Assembly: GCF_026711005.1 (NCBI RefSeq)
Contig: NZ_JAPPVJ010000006.1
Coordinates: 62,001 to 126,000, forward strand
Direction: 5' to 3'
From: Sphingobacterium sp. UT-1RO-CII-1
Lineage (GTDB): Bacteria > Bacteroidota > Bacteroidia > Sphingobacteriales > Sphingobacteriaceae
DNA length: 64,000 nt
Numbering within the stretch: the first letter of the stretch is position 1; every line of letters begins with the position of its first letter. The translations under genes and the position numbers were made by a program. Shown one piece after another: positions 49,992 through 58,257 of the stretch. Below the pieces are notes generated by a model, which was not told the origin of the DNA, made no database searches, and worked only from the letters and a program-made list of their open reading frames with translations.

Positions 49992-50927
49992 CTATTTCAA
50001 TTTTTCTACTTCTTCAATCGTCAATCCAAGTATTTCAGAGATCATCTTGACCTCGAATCCATTTTTCAACATCTTAACAGCAGATTCCCGCTTTTCTGCA
50101 TCAGCTTTTGCCCGCTCTTCTTGACGTCCCTCAGCCTTACCTCTTGCCTCTCCTCTCGCCTCACCAGCTCGCATAGCAGAATTATATACGCTCTCTGCGT
50201 CCCGTCTCTGTTTTAAACTTGCTTCATATGACATCAGATCCTCCTCTTTTAATTTTCCTATCTCTCCTATAGCAAAGATACGACCAAATATCCGTTTGTC
50301 CAAAAATGAAGGCAGTTTATCCATGGTACTCAGATGCTTAAGAAGGTAGAGCCATTGATCCATTACCGTTTCCAACTCCTCTGGCTGTTTATTAAATACA
50401 GGCAGGGAGACTATCTTATACCCTAGCTTATCATAAAACACCTCATGGGTATGTTTATCACATAAGGCTACGTCGTAAAAATAGGGGCGTTTTGTGTCTC
50501 GAGAAAAAGATAGCCCACTACCGCTATTTACATCGAATTCAAGAATACCAACAAAGTATACTTCTGGTAAATGATAATCATTCCCTTTCTTGCCTCTAGC
50601 AAGCTGCTTATTAATCAACCGCGAGGTATAGAACACAGCACGGTCTTTAAAAAACTCCTGAAATAATTGTTGAAACTCCACGATAAAAATTTCACCATCA
50701 TTACCTATACAATGTAAGTCGAATACGACGCGCCGCATATGCTCCTGATCTCCATCATGCTCCACTGTCTTATACTTTAGGTCGACAATTATCTTCTCGC
50801 CTTCAAATAAACTGTTAAGAAATTCGATCAATAAGATCTTATTCTCTTCTCGCCCGAAATAAAACTTCATACCAAAGTCGGTTCTTGGATCGACGTACTT
50901 ACCAAGGTGTTTTTTTGATCTAGCCAT
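49992..50927 (-). CDS. Rpn-type PD-(D/E)XK nuclease family transposase 2
   Basis: 311 aa. PDPRTDFGMKFYFG opens the PDDEXK_2 fold; D70 (RVVFDLHCIG) and E84-F-Q86-Q87 (IFIVEFQQLFQ) complete the nuclease core. The C-terminus has a highly charged, low-complexity helix (GEARGEARGKAEGRQEERAK) and ends KMISEILGLTIEEVEKLK, a common tail of these proteins. Shares its promoter layout and operator with Rpn-like gene 1. Confidence 0.9.
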   Translation of the reverse strand: MARSKKHLGKYVDPRTDFGMKFYFGREENKILLIEFLNSLFEGEKIIVDLKYKTVEHDGDQEHMRRVVFDLHCIGNDGEIFIVEFQQLFQEFFKDRAVFYTSRLINKQLARGKKGNDYHLPEVYFVGILEFDVNSGSGLSFSRDTKRPYFYDVALCDKHTHEVFYDKLGYKIVSLPVFNKQPEELETVMDQWLYLLKHLSTMDKLPSFLDKRIFGRIFAIGEIGKLKEEDLMSYEASLKQRRDAESVYNSAMRAGEARGEARGKAEGRQEERAKADAEKRESAVKMLKNGFEVKMISEILGLTIEEVEKLK

Positions 50928-50950
50928 ATCGTTTACAATTGATTATTAAG

Positions 50951-50990
50951 CAAATATACAAAAAAAACAATTAAAGCTAAAATAATTAGC
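50951..50990 (-). promoter_or_regulatory. Promoter and palindromic operator of Rpn-like gene 2
   Basis: Minus-strand -7 TATATTTG at 50951-50958, 24 bp from the start codon, and GCTAA-AATAA-TTAGC at 50976-50990 over the -33 position. Confidence 0.65.
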
Positions 50991-51094
50991 TAACCAATAC
51001 ACAAACCTAGGACACTACGAAGCTGAAAAAGCTATACTTTGACTGAAACAAGAGGAAGACAGCGAAACAAGATAAATAATAGCCAACGCCAAAA

Positions 51095-51196
51095 AGAAAC
51101 CAAAAAAAGGTAAAAAGTAGGAGGCGGATATGAGCAACGGCGAACGGCCTATCATAAGCTTGGCGCTGCTCTCGAAAGAGGAAGAGGCATAAAAAA
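51095..51196 (+). repeat. Dispersed repeat family 2, copy 2
   Basis: Same order of blocks as copy 1, ending CATAAAAAA. It directly abuts the broken ATP-binding protein gene at 51193, whose 5' part is missing. Confidence 0.8.
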
Positions 51197-51633
51197 CGAT
51201 ACCCGAATTCTTCCAGGGATACACCATTCCGCGTAACAAAGAGCTTATACGTATTTTTAAAGATCTTGACTTTGTAGAACAACTAGGCTCTGGCATTCCA
51301 AGGATACTAGAGGCATATGGGCCAGATGTCTTTCATTTTTCGGAAAATTTCCTTCGAATAATACTGTCCTTAACAATTACAGTCAAAAATACCCCGCAAG
51401 ATATCCCGCAAGTCAAGGGACTCTTAAAAGTCTTCAGTGGTATTTATAGTAGAATTGAATTGCAACAAAAAATCAAGCTACTTGATCGAGAAAACTTTAG
51501 AAAAAACTATTTACAACCGGCAATCAACGCAGGGTTAGTAGGGCTAACTATTCCGGATAAACCGACCAGCAAAAACCAACGGTATTACCTATCAGCAAAA
51601 GGGATAGATTGGCTAGCGATGAACAAACAATAA
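51193..51633 (+). pseudogene. 3' remnant of a RecG-like/AlbA-type ATP-binding protein
   Basis: Open frame without a start, reading EFFQGYTIPRNKELIRIFKD then LDFVEQLGSGIPRILEAYGP, the hallmark of the HATPase_c_4/COG2865 family (often annotated as RecG-like helicase or DNA-binding regulator). The frame continues through a C-terminal winged-helix region (RIELQQKIKLLDRENFRKNY ... NQRYYLSAKGIDWLAMNKQ) to the stop. The first two thirds of the gene are gone, replaced by the family 2 repeat. No intact copy is in the window. Confidence 0.85.
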
Positions 51634-51641
51634 TAAAAAAG

Positions 51642-51755
51642 ATGAGAGCCATCAATTACCTATCACTCAATAAAATGGCTCAATTATTTGGAAGAGACAA
51701 ATCTGCTATATCGAGACACTTAAGTAATATCTACAAGGAGCCAGAATTAATATAA
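51642..51755 (+). pseudogene. Remnant of a RhuM family gene
   Basis: A 37-residue frame from ATG 51642: LNKMAQLFGRDKSAISRHLS then NIYKEPEL and a stop. MAxLFGRDKSxISRHxxNI is the opening HTH of the RhuM virulence-protein/antitoxin-like family, normally over 300 aa. The rest is missing. Confidence 0.7.
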
Positions 51756-51941
51756 ACCGCAACTGTTACAACAAGATAATTTGCCATAAACCAAGTTAGA
51801 TTTTAAGGTGATTTACGTATGTTTGTGTATCACATATGACATTGCTCCGATCACCAGGACAGCTATTAAAAGAAAAACCGGTTCATACGGAGTATTCATG
51901 AGCCCTATAAAAGGAATACATAAACGCATAATTATACACAT

Positions 51942-52328
51942 ATGAAAAACATATTATTCCTACTACTAGCTACAATCATTAGCTCGGTCAGTTTGGCACA
52001 AGAAAAAGAGACCGCGAAGACATATAGTTATGCGTACATCGAAGTAAGCAAGAAAACCTTATCCAAGAAACTCAAAGTATCTGTGGATCTAGGCGAAAGC
52101 ATAGAGCAGCAAGAAAAGGGGCAACAGTGGTCTGCGGAATTAACCAACAAAACATCGCACGCAGCCATCTTAAATTATATGGCCGAGAGAAACTTCTCTC
52201 TTGTAGAAACAATCGCCAGACCGCATCCGCATGATACCGAAGCCGGCGCTACAGATGGCATTATATTCATTATGCGAAAAAGTAACGATCAAGATCAACA
52301 AACTGTTAACAGTCCAGTTGTCGACTAA
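51942..52328 (+). CDS. Small secreted protein of unknown function
   Basis: 128 aa. Signal peptide (MKNILFLLLATIISSVSLAQ). Mature part YSYAYIEVSKKTLSKKLKVS ... WSAELTNKTSHAAILNYMAE looks like a small beta-alpha domain; no motif recognised. The C-terminus is polar. Preceded by 180 bp without features. Confidence 0.65.
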   Translation: MKNILFLLLATIISSVSLAQEKETAKTYSYAYIEVSKKTLSKKLKVSVDLGESIEQQEKGQQWSAELTNKTSHAAILNYMAERNFSLVETIARPHPHDTEAGATDGIIFIMRKSNDQDQQTVNSPVVD

Positions 52329-52397
52329 CTGAAATAGTGAAGGCTAAAAGGCATCATTATGAAGAAGCAACAACAGCAAAAAAGTTCATCAATGAAA

Positions 52398-52428
52398 GGA
52401 CCGACCTTGGGTGCTGTCGCGTAAAGAA
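52398..52428 (+). repeat. Dispersed repeat family 1, copy C (5' fragment)
   Basis: GGACCGACCTTGGGTGCTGT and CGCGTAAAGAA only. The rest of the element is absent. Confidence 0.8.
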
Positions 52429-52543
52429 CCATGCCCTGCTAAAACGCGCCATCACGAGGAAGTATGACGTGGTAATCTGCGTTTTATTGTTAAGCAAGAC
52501 TATGGAAAGTAAAAGATAGATCGCCGCACTACGCTGGCGACGA

Positions 52544-52571
52544 ATATATAGTAGACACGGCAAGTTTGTTT
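52544..52571 (+). repeat. 28-bp duplicate of a segment of the WecA-like gene
   Basis: Matches 53029-53056, inside the WecA-like gene, at 27 of 28 positions (ATATATAGTAGA, C for T, ACGGCAAGTTTGTTT). Confidence 0.85.
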
Positions 52572-52628
52572 TGTGTAGTCTTTTGTATAGCCTTTTGTGT
52601 AGTCCTTAATCTTCAAAAGACTACACAA
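52571..52628. repeat. 15-bp perfect inverted repeat
   Basis: TTGTGTAGTCTTTTG (52571-52585) and CAAAAGACTACACAA (52614-52628), 28-bp spacer containing a third partial TTGTGTAGTC. Joins directly to the 28-bp duplicate. Confidence 0.75.
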
Positions 52629-52689
52629 TAAGGATGGAAAACTTCCTCAGTACTTCAAAAAACAAAACAGAGACCATAAACACAAAACA

Positions 52690-52856
52690 GGACCGACCTT
52701 GAGTGCTGTCGCGTAAAGAAAGCAGCCAAAAAGACCGAACAGAATGGATTTGGAAAGCGAAGCGGCTTAAACACATTCCGGGCTTAAAGATGCTTTTAGC
52801 GAAACAGTATCCTAGTCTTGATTTTTGATTACTTTTTATCAAGAAAAAGTAAAACT
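52690..52856 (+). repeat. Dispersed repeat family 1, copy D (full)
   Basis: From GGACCGACCTTGAGTGCTGT to the TTACTTTTT/AAAAAGTAA hairpin; nearly collinear with copy B. It ends 19 bp before the stop of the WecA-like gene and may replace its terminator. Confidence 0.88.
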
Positions 52857-52875
52857 ACACTGGCGATTACGCCTC

Positions 52876-53832
52876 TTAGCTTATATACTTTTTAATGATA
52901 GCTTGTTTCAAAAGCAAATAAACAATCGATAAGCTTACGAGCAGCCCTAGAGCAAAATAAATTTGGGCCTGTACGTCAAATGTAGCGGCATAAATAACAG
53001 CAATCCCTATAAATACTTGTAGTAGCCCATATATAGTAGATACGGCAAGTTTGTTTAGCCCCGCTTCATTGCCCAGATACTGATAAAGGTGCGAACGGTG
53101 TGCCTGGAATATATTTTCGCCGTTTTTAAGTCTTCGAATAATTGTCCAAACGGTATCTATACCATACACAGCGAGGAACAAGATATAAATTAAGTTCTGT
53201 GTATGAAGAATAAGGGATGCCAATGCGAATAACAGGATAAATGCAATAGCCACCGATCCGACGTCACCGGCGAAACACTTAGCTTTTGATCGGAAATTGA
53301 AAAACGCAAACACCAATACTGACAGTAAAGCAAAGATCAGCAGATTACTATCTATGAAATTGATTCCTTGATTCACCCACAACAATAAACCTCCTACAGC
53401 TAAGCTATAGCAAGCCGTAATGCCGTTGATGCCGTCCATAAAGTTATAAGCATTGATAACACCAACCACAATGATAAAAGTGATTAACAGGTAGTACCAA
53501 GGAAGCTCAAAGACATTGAGCTCGTATGCCATTAGCATGACAGAGCCAAAGTGTATCAGCAAGCGGATTTTATTGGAGAGCGTCATGATGTCGTCTAAGA
53601 AACTAACGACGGTCATTAAGGTTAAGCCTAAGAAGAAGTAAGGATACTGAAAGCCTGAATAGATAAAATATACTAACGCACCCATATAGAAGATAATACC
53701 ACCACCACGTAAAGTGATCGTCGTATGCGAGCTCCGCTCATTGGGCTTATCGATAATATTAAAACGATCGGCCACTTTAAAATAAATGAGCTCTAAAAAA
53801 AACAGAGCTATAAATACAATAATATATATCAT
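52876..53832 (-). CDS. WecA/MraY-type undecaprenyl-phosphate sugar-1-phosphate transferase
   Basis: 318 aa, about ten membrane segments. Conserved catalytic loops are visible: D80-D81 in SFLDDIMTLS, NAYNFMDGINGI (127-138, with D133), FAGDVGSVAIAF, and AHRSHLYQYLG in the last cytoplasmic loop. Transfers a HexNAc-1-phosphate from UDP-sugar to the lipid carrier, starting repeat-unit synthesis on the cytoplasmic face. Last gene of the minus-strand polysaccharide locus. A 76-bp gap separates it from the epimerase. Confidence 0.92.
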   Translation of the reverse strand: MIYIIVFIALFFLELIYFKVADRFNIIDKPNERSSHTTITLRGGGIIFYMGALVYFIYSGFQYPYFFLGLTLMTVVSFLDDIMTLSNKIRLLIHFGSVMLMAYELNVFELPWYYLLITFIIVVGVINAYNFMDGINGITACYSLAVGGLLLWVNQGINFIDSNLLIFALLSVLVFAFFNFRSKAKCFAGDVGSVAIAFILLFALASLILHTQNLIYILFLAVYGIDTVWTIIRRLKNGENIFQAHRSHLYQYLGNEAGLNKLAVSTIYGLLQVFIGIAVIYAATFDVQAQIYFALGLLVSLSIVYLLLKQAIIKKYIS

Positions 53833-53908
53833 TATTTCCTTTTCATCATTGCTAACACCTCATCCTATTCATTGAAGAAATGACTAAGCAATCTTACTTA
53901 TTTTTTCC

Positions 53909-54817
53909 CTAAATCGAATCCTTAAAACTCTTTATCGTTCTCTCCAGTCCTTGCTGTGCTGTCAACGGTAATTTATCTATACCTAAAGCTGTTTTTATTT
54001 TTTGATTGGAGACCACATAAGACTCCGTCAATTTCTTTAATCGCTCGGAATTTAAAGGCAAAGGCAATATATCGCCAATCTTAACACCAGCTTTAATTAC
54101 CCATGCAGGAATGTGCCATAATTTCGGCGACTTACCCAAAGTATTTGCAATTAAAGCAACAAGCTCATTGGTAGAAAGAACCTCATCATCAGCAAAGTTA
54201 TACACACCAGATTCAATATCTGTATTCTGTATCATCTGTTCTATCAAATAGTTAAGGTTATCAATACTTAAAAACGAACGCTGATTATGAAAAGATGCCA
54301 ATGGCCATGGAATACCTTTTTCCACTACATTATAAAGAAGGTTTAAGTTGCCTTTATTTCCTGGCCCATGGATCATGCAAGGTCGAATAATGAAAACACG
54401 CTTACCAACAGGCAACTGTTGTTTTGATAAATATTCTTCTGCCTCCCACTTCGATTGACCATAAGGTGTTAGTGGATTTGCCCGAGTATCTTCTTTGAGT
54501 ACTGCCTCAACTGTGTCTGCCACCGCTTTCACAGAGGAGAAATAAAAGAAGTCACGAATATCTGATTTTACAAACTCTTCAAATAGTGCAATAGTTAGAT
54601 CCCTGTTTACTTTAAAGTACTCTTCCGGTTGCGAAGTGTTGGATGTATCATGCGCTTTACCTGCTAGATGTATCAATGCTGTAGCACCACGATCTAGTTG
54701 AGTATCCCAACTAGCATCTCTTAAAGAAATAGGAAGAACTTCATAGCTTTTGCTGTGAAGAAACTTTGATAGGTTTTGTCCTACAAAGCCAGAGGAGCCG
54801 GTTAGGATGACTTGCAT
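53909..54817 (-). CDS. NAD-dependent sugar epimerase/dehydratase (SDR)
   Basis: 302 aa. Rossmann motif G7-SS-G10-FV-G13, active-site S95-S96 (FYFSSVKAV) and Y119-GQS-K123 (PYGQSKWEAE). Closest to short UDP-HexNAc 4-epimerase/reductase types that supply the sugar for the adjacent WecA-like enzyme. Two bases from the GT2 gene upstream. Confidence 0.9.
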   Translation of the reverse strand: MQVILTGSSGFVGQNLSKFLHSKSYEVLPISLRDASWDTQLDRGATALIHLAGKAHDTSNTSQPEEYFKVNRDLTIALFEEFVKSDIRDFFYFSSVKAVADTVEAVLKEDTRANPLTPYGQSKWEAEEYLSKQQLPVGKRVFIIRPCMIHGPGNKGNLNLLYNVVEKGIPWPLASFHNQRSFLSIDNLNYLIEQMIQNTDIESGVYNFADDEVLSTNELVALIANTLGKSPKLWHIPAWVIKAGVKIGDILPLPLNSERLKKLTESYVVSNQKIKTALGIDKLPLTAQQGLERTIKSFKDSI

Positions 54818-54818
54818 T

Positions 54819-55649
54819 CTATTTCTTGCTCCTTAAAAAAGTATTATAAATAAATAAAACTACTTGGGGCGGCAAAGCTCGAATTGGAAACTTCAATAGT
54901 TTATACATCAAAACTTGCCTAGAAGTAAATGCATTAATAGCCTTCGCATACTTTAAAAACTCTATTTCTTTTAATAAATAATGCTTACCACTCCTTCTCT
55001 TTATTGTTTCTATCCCAGATCCAACTCGAAAGTCTAATAATACTTCTTGTATATTATGAAATTTTATTCCCGCTTTCCACATTCTTAAAAATAAAGAATA
55101 ATCTTCAAACAGTAATAGGTCTCCATTATAATTACCAGCTTCTAAAATAGCAGATTTTCTCATCATCAATGATGGGTGGTTAAATGGTGATTTTAAAGCT
55201 ATCTGACTAATTAATTCTTCGTGCGTTTCAGGATTTATCTTAAATCTCTTTAAATCGCCTGGATATTCATTAAATTCCTCTATATTAGAACCAACAGCTC
55301 CAACATCTTCATTCTTCTTTAAAAACCTTATTTGTTTTTCCAATCTTTCTGGACGAGCGACGTCGTCAGTATCCATTCTAGCAATAATAGGGTAACTACA
55401 TACCTCTACCCCTATCCTCAATGCATTTCCTAACCCCTTATTTTCTTTCAGAGGCACTATTCTCATCAGTGATGGATATAAATCTTTATATTTCTTAATG
55501 ACTTCTTCAAGCTCCGTTGTTAAGGGACCATCTTGAACCAAAACAATTTCATCTGGTACTAAAGTCTGATTAAAAACACTTTCAAGAGCCATTTCTAAAT
55601 GAACAGGACTTTCTTTTATATATACGGATGCTAATACAGAGAACTTCAT
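54819..55649 (-). CDS. Glycosyltransferase family 2
   Basis: 276 aa. GT-A fold with nucleotide-binding VQDGP and the metal motif D93-T-D95-D96 (ARMDTDDVARPERLEKQ). NHPSLMMRKSA and LLFEDYSLFLRMWKAG are typical of repeat-unit GT2 enzymes. Cytoplasmic; sugar specificity unknown. Confidence 0.92.
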   Translation of the reverse strand: MKFSVLASVYIKESPVHLEMALESVFNQTLVPDEIVLVQDGPLTTELEEVIKKYKDLYPSLMRIVPLKENKGLGNALRIGVEVCSYPIIARMDTDDVARPERLEKQIRFLKKNEDVGAVGSNIEEFNEYPGDLKRFKINPETHEELISQIALKSPFNHPSLMMRKSAILEAGNYNGDLLLFEDYSLFLRMWKAGIKFHNIQEVLLDFRVGSGIETIKRRSGKHYLLKEIEFLKYAKAINAFTSRQVLMYKLLKFPIRALPPQVVLFIYNTFLRSKK

Positions 55650-55657
55650 GCTAATAA

Positions 55658-57208
55658 CTATAAAACTCTATTTTTTTTCAAAACACCTAACTTAACTTTA
55701 TCTATACGTTGCTTTAATTTCACATTATCTTTCACTTTATTACTTGCGGAAAATAAAAGCTTCTCATATTCTCTCATTTGTAACTCTCCTAAGTAATTAT
55801 ATGTTCCTCCAAAGAAACGGATCTTATCTTTCTCTCTAAGTACATTTTGATTAATAACCAAAACTAATTTTTCTACTTCTTCTGCAGCTTCACCATAATA
55901 TTTTTGACAAAATTCCCTAACGATGTCTTTTACTAAACGGTTATCTCCCCATATGATTTTTATAGCAACAAATGTGAGCAACTCTGATAGCGGTTCAAGA
56001 TCCGAGTTTATACTTTCTAAATAAATACTTTTTACATTTAACTTCTTATAGAATACTAAGTTTTCTTTAATTGTCAACAAGCTAGGATAAAAGCTAGTTG
56101 GTGACGAATAGTTACTTAGATAATCCCAAACCATTAAATTATCACTTAACTTACTCCATTTAACTAATTCGTCACCATAAGATTTATTGATTCCTTCATA
56201 AATAGCTACATGTCGATATGCGTCAATTGGGGCAAAACAAATAAGCACATTGGCTACGGGTTTTTCTTTTTTTGGAGCCATCAATGTCTCATGATATGCG
56301 AATGTTCCAATTACATTTCTAGGAAATCTTGTTGCTATATTATTTATGAAATTAATAAGCGCATCAGATTCTGACAAATAGAAATTTTTTAAAGTTTGTT
56401 CAGATTTATACAATTTTCCGAATATACCCAAATCCTCTTGCCCTATTAACCAATATTTTTTATGAGCATAACCCCTAAACAAATTCGTCAATGTGTCAAC
56501 CATATACTTTCGCAAATCTTCGTCTACTAGATTTAATTGTGTTGCTTTCTGCCCGTCATACAAATAAAAATTTGGATTCTTTTCTTGAAAGATTTTAGGT
56601 GGAACTAATCTAAAAAAACTATGATCAAAAAACCCCCAGCGAGTTGGCTCTTTATAATTGTGTTCCAATGAATACCATTCTGTATAAGAGTCGGAATAAG
56701 ATATTTTATTATAAATATCGAATGTTTCAAATATAGGATTAACGACTTCTTCTTTAACCTTTAAAATAATATTAGGGCTTGGAATACAATAAACATCGTC
56801 TGAACTGAGCATTTGAATATCTAAATATTTATCGAGAAATCCATATATCGAATTTCTGGTGCCTTTTTCTGTTACACCTCCCAAAATAACAGATCCTTTT
56901 AATGGTTTGATTAAGTATCCTAAACGGCTAATTTCACTCTTTTCTAAACTATTAAATAAGTTAGTCTTTCCTACACTAATAACCTTATTTTTACTATTTA
57001 TCTGATTTTCCTCAATTATAGGTATATCCACTGATGATTTAAGCCTAATATATTTCTGCAAAATTTCAGCAGACATACGAGTAGAGTCCGATACCGAAGT
57101 TGGGATCATGAGTACAAATTCTGTACTACCTTTCTTCACCAGTCTTTGCGAATATCCATTTTGATAAAAAAGGAACATACATATGTACAACGTATATAAA
57201 TATTTCAT
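55658..57208 (-). CDS. Secreted DUF4838/alpha-glucuronidase-like protein
   Basis: 516 aa with signal peptide (LYTLYICMFLFYQNGYSQ). Residues about 25-150 resemble the N-terminal domain of glycoside hydrolase 67-type enzymes (SAEILQKYIRLKSSVDIPII; YGFLDKYLDIQMLSSDDVY), followed by the DUF4838 domain (WYSLEHNYKEPTRWGFFDHS ... YWLIGQEDLG). Unlike its neighbours it is exported. ATG overlaps the stop of the GT4 gene by one base (TAATG), so it is firmly part of the operon. Possibly trims or remodels the glycan. Confidence 0.85.
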   Translation of the reverse strand: MKYLYTLYICMFLFYQNGYSQRLVKKGSTEFVLMIPTSVSDSTRMSAEILQKYIRLKSSVDIPIIEENQINSKNKVISVGKTNLFNSLEKSEISRLGYLIKPLKGSVILGGVTEKGTRNSIYGFLDKYLDIQMLSSDDVYCIPSPNIILKVKEEVVNPIFETFDIYNKISYSDSYTEWYSLEHNYKEPTRWGFFDHSFFRLVPPKIFQEKNPNFYLYDGQKATQLNLVDEDLRKYMVDTLTNLFRGYAHKKYWLIGQEDLGIFGKLYKSEQTLKNFYLSESDALINFINNIATRFPRNVIGTFAYHETLMAPKKEKPVANVLICFAPIDAYRHVAIYEGINKSYGDELVKWSKLSDNLMVWDYLSNYSSPTSFYPSLLTIKENLVFYKKLNVKSIYLESINSDLEPLSELLTFVAIKIIWGDNRLVKDIVREFCQKYYGEAAEEVEKLVLVINQNVLREKDKIRFFGGTYNYLGELQMREYEKLLFSASNKVKDNVKLKQRIDKVKLGVLKKNRVL

Positions 57209-58257
57209 TATCTAATTAATTTAGAATACAACTCATAATAAGACCGCCCCATAATCTGAGCTGTATAATGTGTCCTATACTTACTAAAAACATTCGCTTT
57301 CAACTCCTTACATCGAACATTCGCAATTTTTATTGCTCTTAACAAGCTATCAGAGTCATCTAATTGAAAGAAAGACACTTCATCCTCAGTAAAAATCTCT
57401 TTATGTACCGGTATAGCGGAACAAATGATAGTTTTACTCATTGCAGCTGCTTCCAAGAGCGAGAGAGGTAGACCTTCCATATAAGAGGGAAAGATATAAA
57501 AATCAAACAAGACGTTATATCGATTAGCCTCCAAACGACTGCCTAAAAAGATACATCTATCTTGAACACCTAAATTTATTGAAAGTGATTTCAAATTTTC
57601 CATTTCTGGTCCATCTCCTATTATTACAAATGCAAAATCAGCAATAAATGGCAAAATATTTACCACTTGATGAATACCTTTTCTTTTTGTTAGTACACAT
57701 GCGACTCCTAGGATTTTATACTTATTACGCAATTTGTCAAAAACTAATTGGTCTCTTTCTTCAATCTCTTTATACTGAATATTTCTCCCGTTATTTATAA
57801 CCACAAGCTTATTCACATCGATCTTTCCTACATAATGTTGTTTCATAACCTCAGTCAAAACAATCACACTGTCATGCCTTTGTAGCAGTTTCGTCCATAG
57901 TAACTCTACAAGATAACCAACAAGACTATTATATAGTACTTTATATTCTTCAAAAAACGAACTATGGATTGTACTGAAACATTTTCCTCGAAATTTCTTT
58001 CTATTCCTAAAGACATAAAAATCTGGTCGTATTCCATGACTATGTATAATATCACTTTCAAATAATACATTTAAACTTTTTGGATCTTTAATCCAAAAAG
58101 TTTTGCATGAGACAGGAATAGGATTCTTTATCTCATCTAAATAATAAATATACACCTCGCTTTCGGGACAGTATTTCGTTAAATAAGAGACTAAATCCCT
58201 AACTACCAAAATTGGTCCCATATTCTTTAAGGCTGGAACTATATAAGAAATTTTCAT
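57208..58257 (-). CDS. Glycosyltransferase family 4
   Basis: 349 aa GT-B enzyme. GVACVLTKRKGIHQVVNILP and VIIGDGPEMENLKSLSINLG are the conserved second-domain parts; FPSYMEGLPLSLLEAAAMSK (about residues 256-275) carries the catalytic E-x7-E motif. Start overlaps the stop of the EpsG-like gene by 4 nt (ATGA). Confidence 0.92.
   Translation of the reverse strand: MKISYIVPALKNMGPILVVRDLVSYLTKYCPESEVYIYYLDEIKNPIPVSCKTFWIKDPKSLNVLFESDIIHSHGIRPDFYVFRNRKKFRGKCFSTIHSSFFEEYKVLYNSLVGYLVELLWTKLLQRHDSVIVLTEVMKQHYVGKIDVNKLVVINNGRNIQYKEIEERDQLVFDKLRNKYKILGVACVLTKRKGIHQVVNILPFIADFAFVIIGDGPEMENLKSLSINLGVQDRCIFLGSRLEANRYNVLFDFYIFPSYMEGLPLSLLEAAAMSKTIICSAIPVHKEIFTEDEVSFFQLDDSDSLLRAIKIANVRCKELKANVFSKYRTHYTAQIMGRSYYELYSKLIR

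Noticed and set aside
52337..52519. Plus-strand 60-aa frame downstream of the secreted protein
   Set aside because: Made of repeat fragment C and flanking non-coding sequence.
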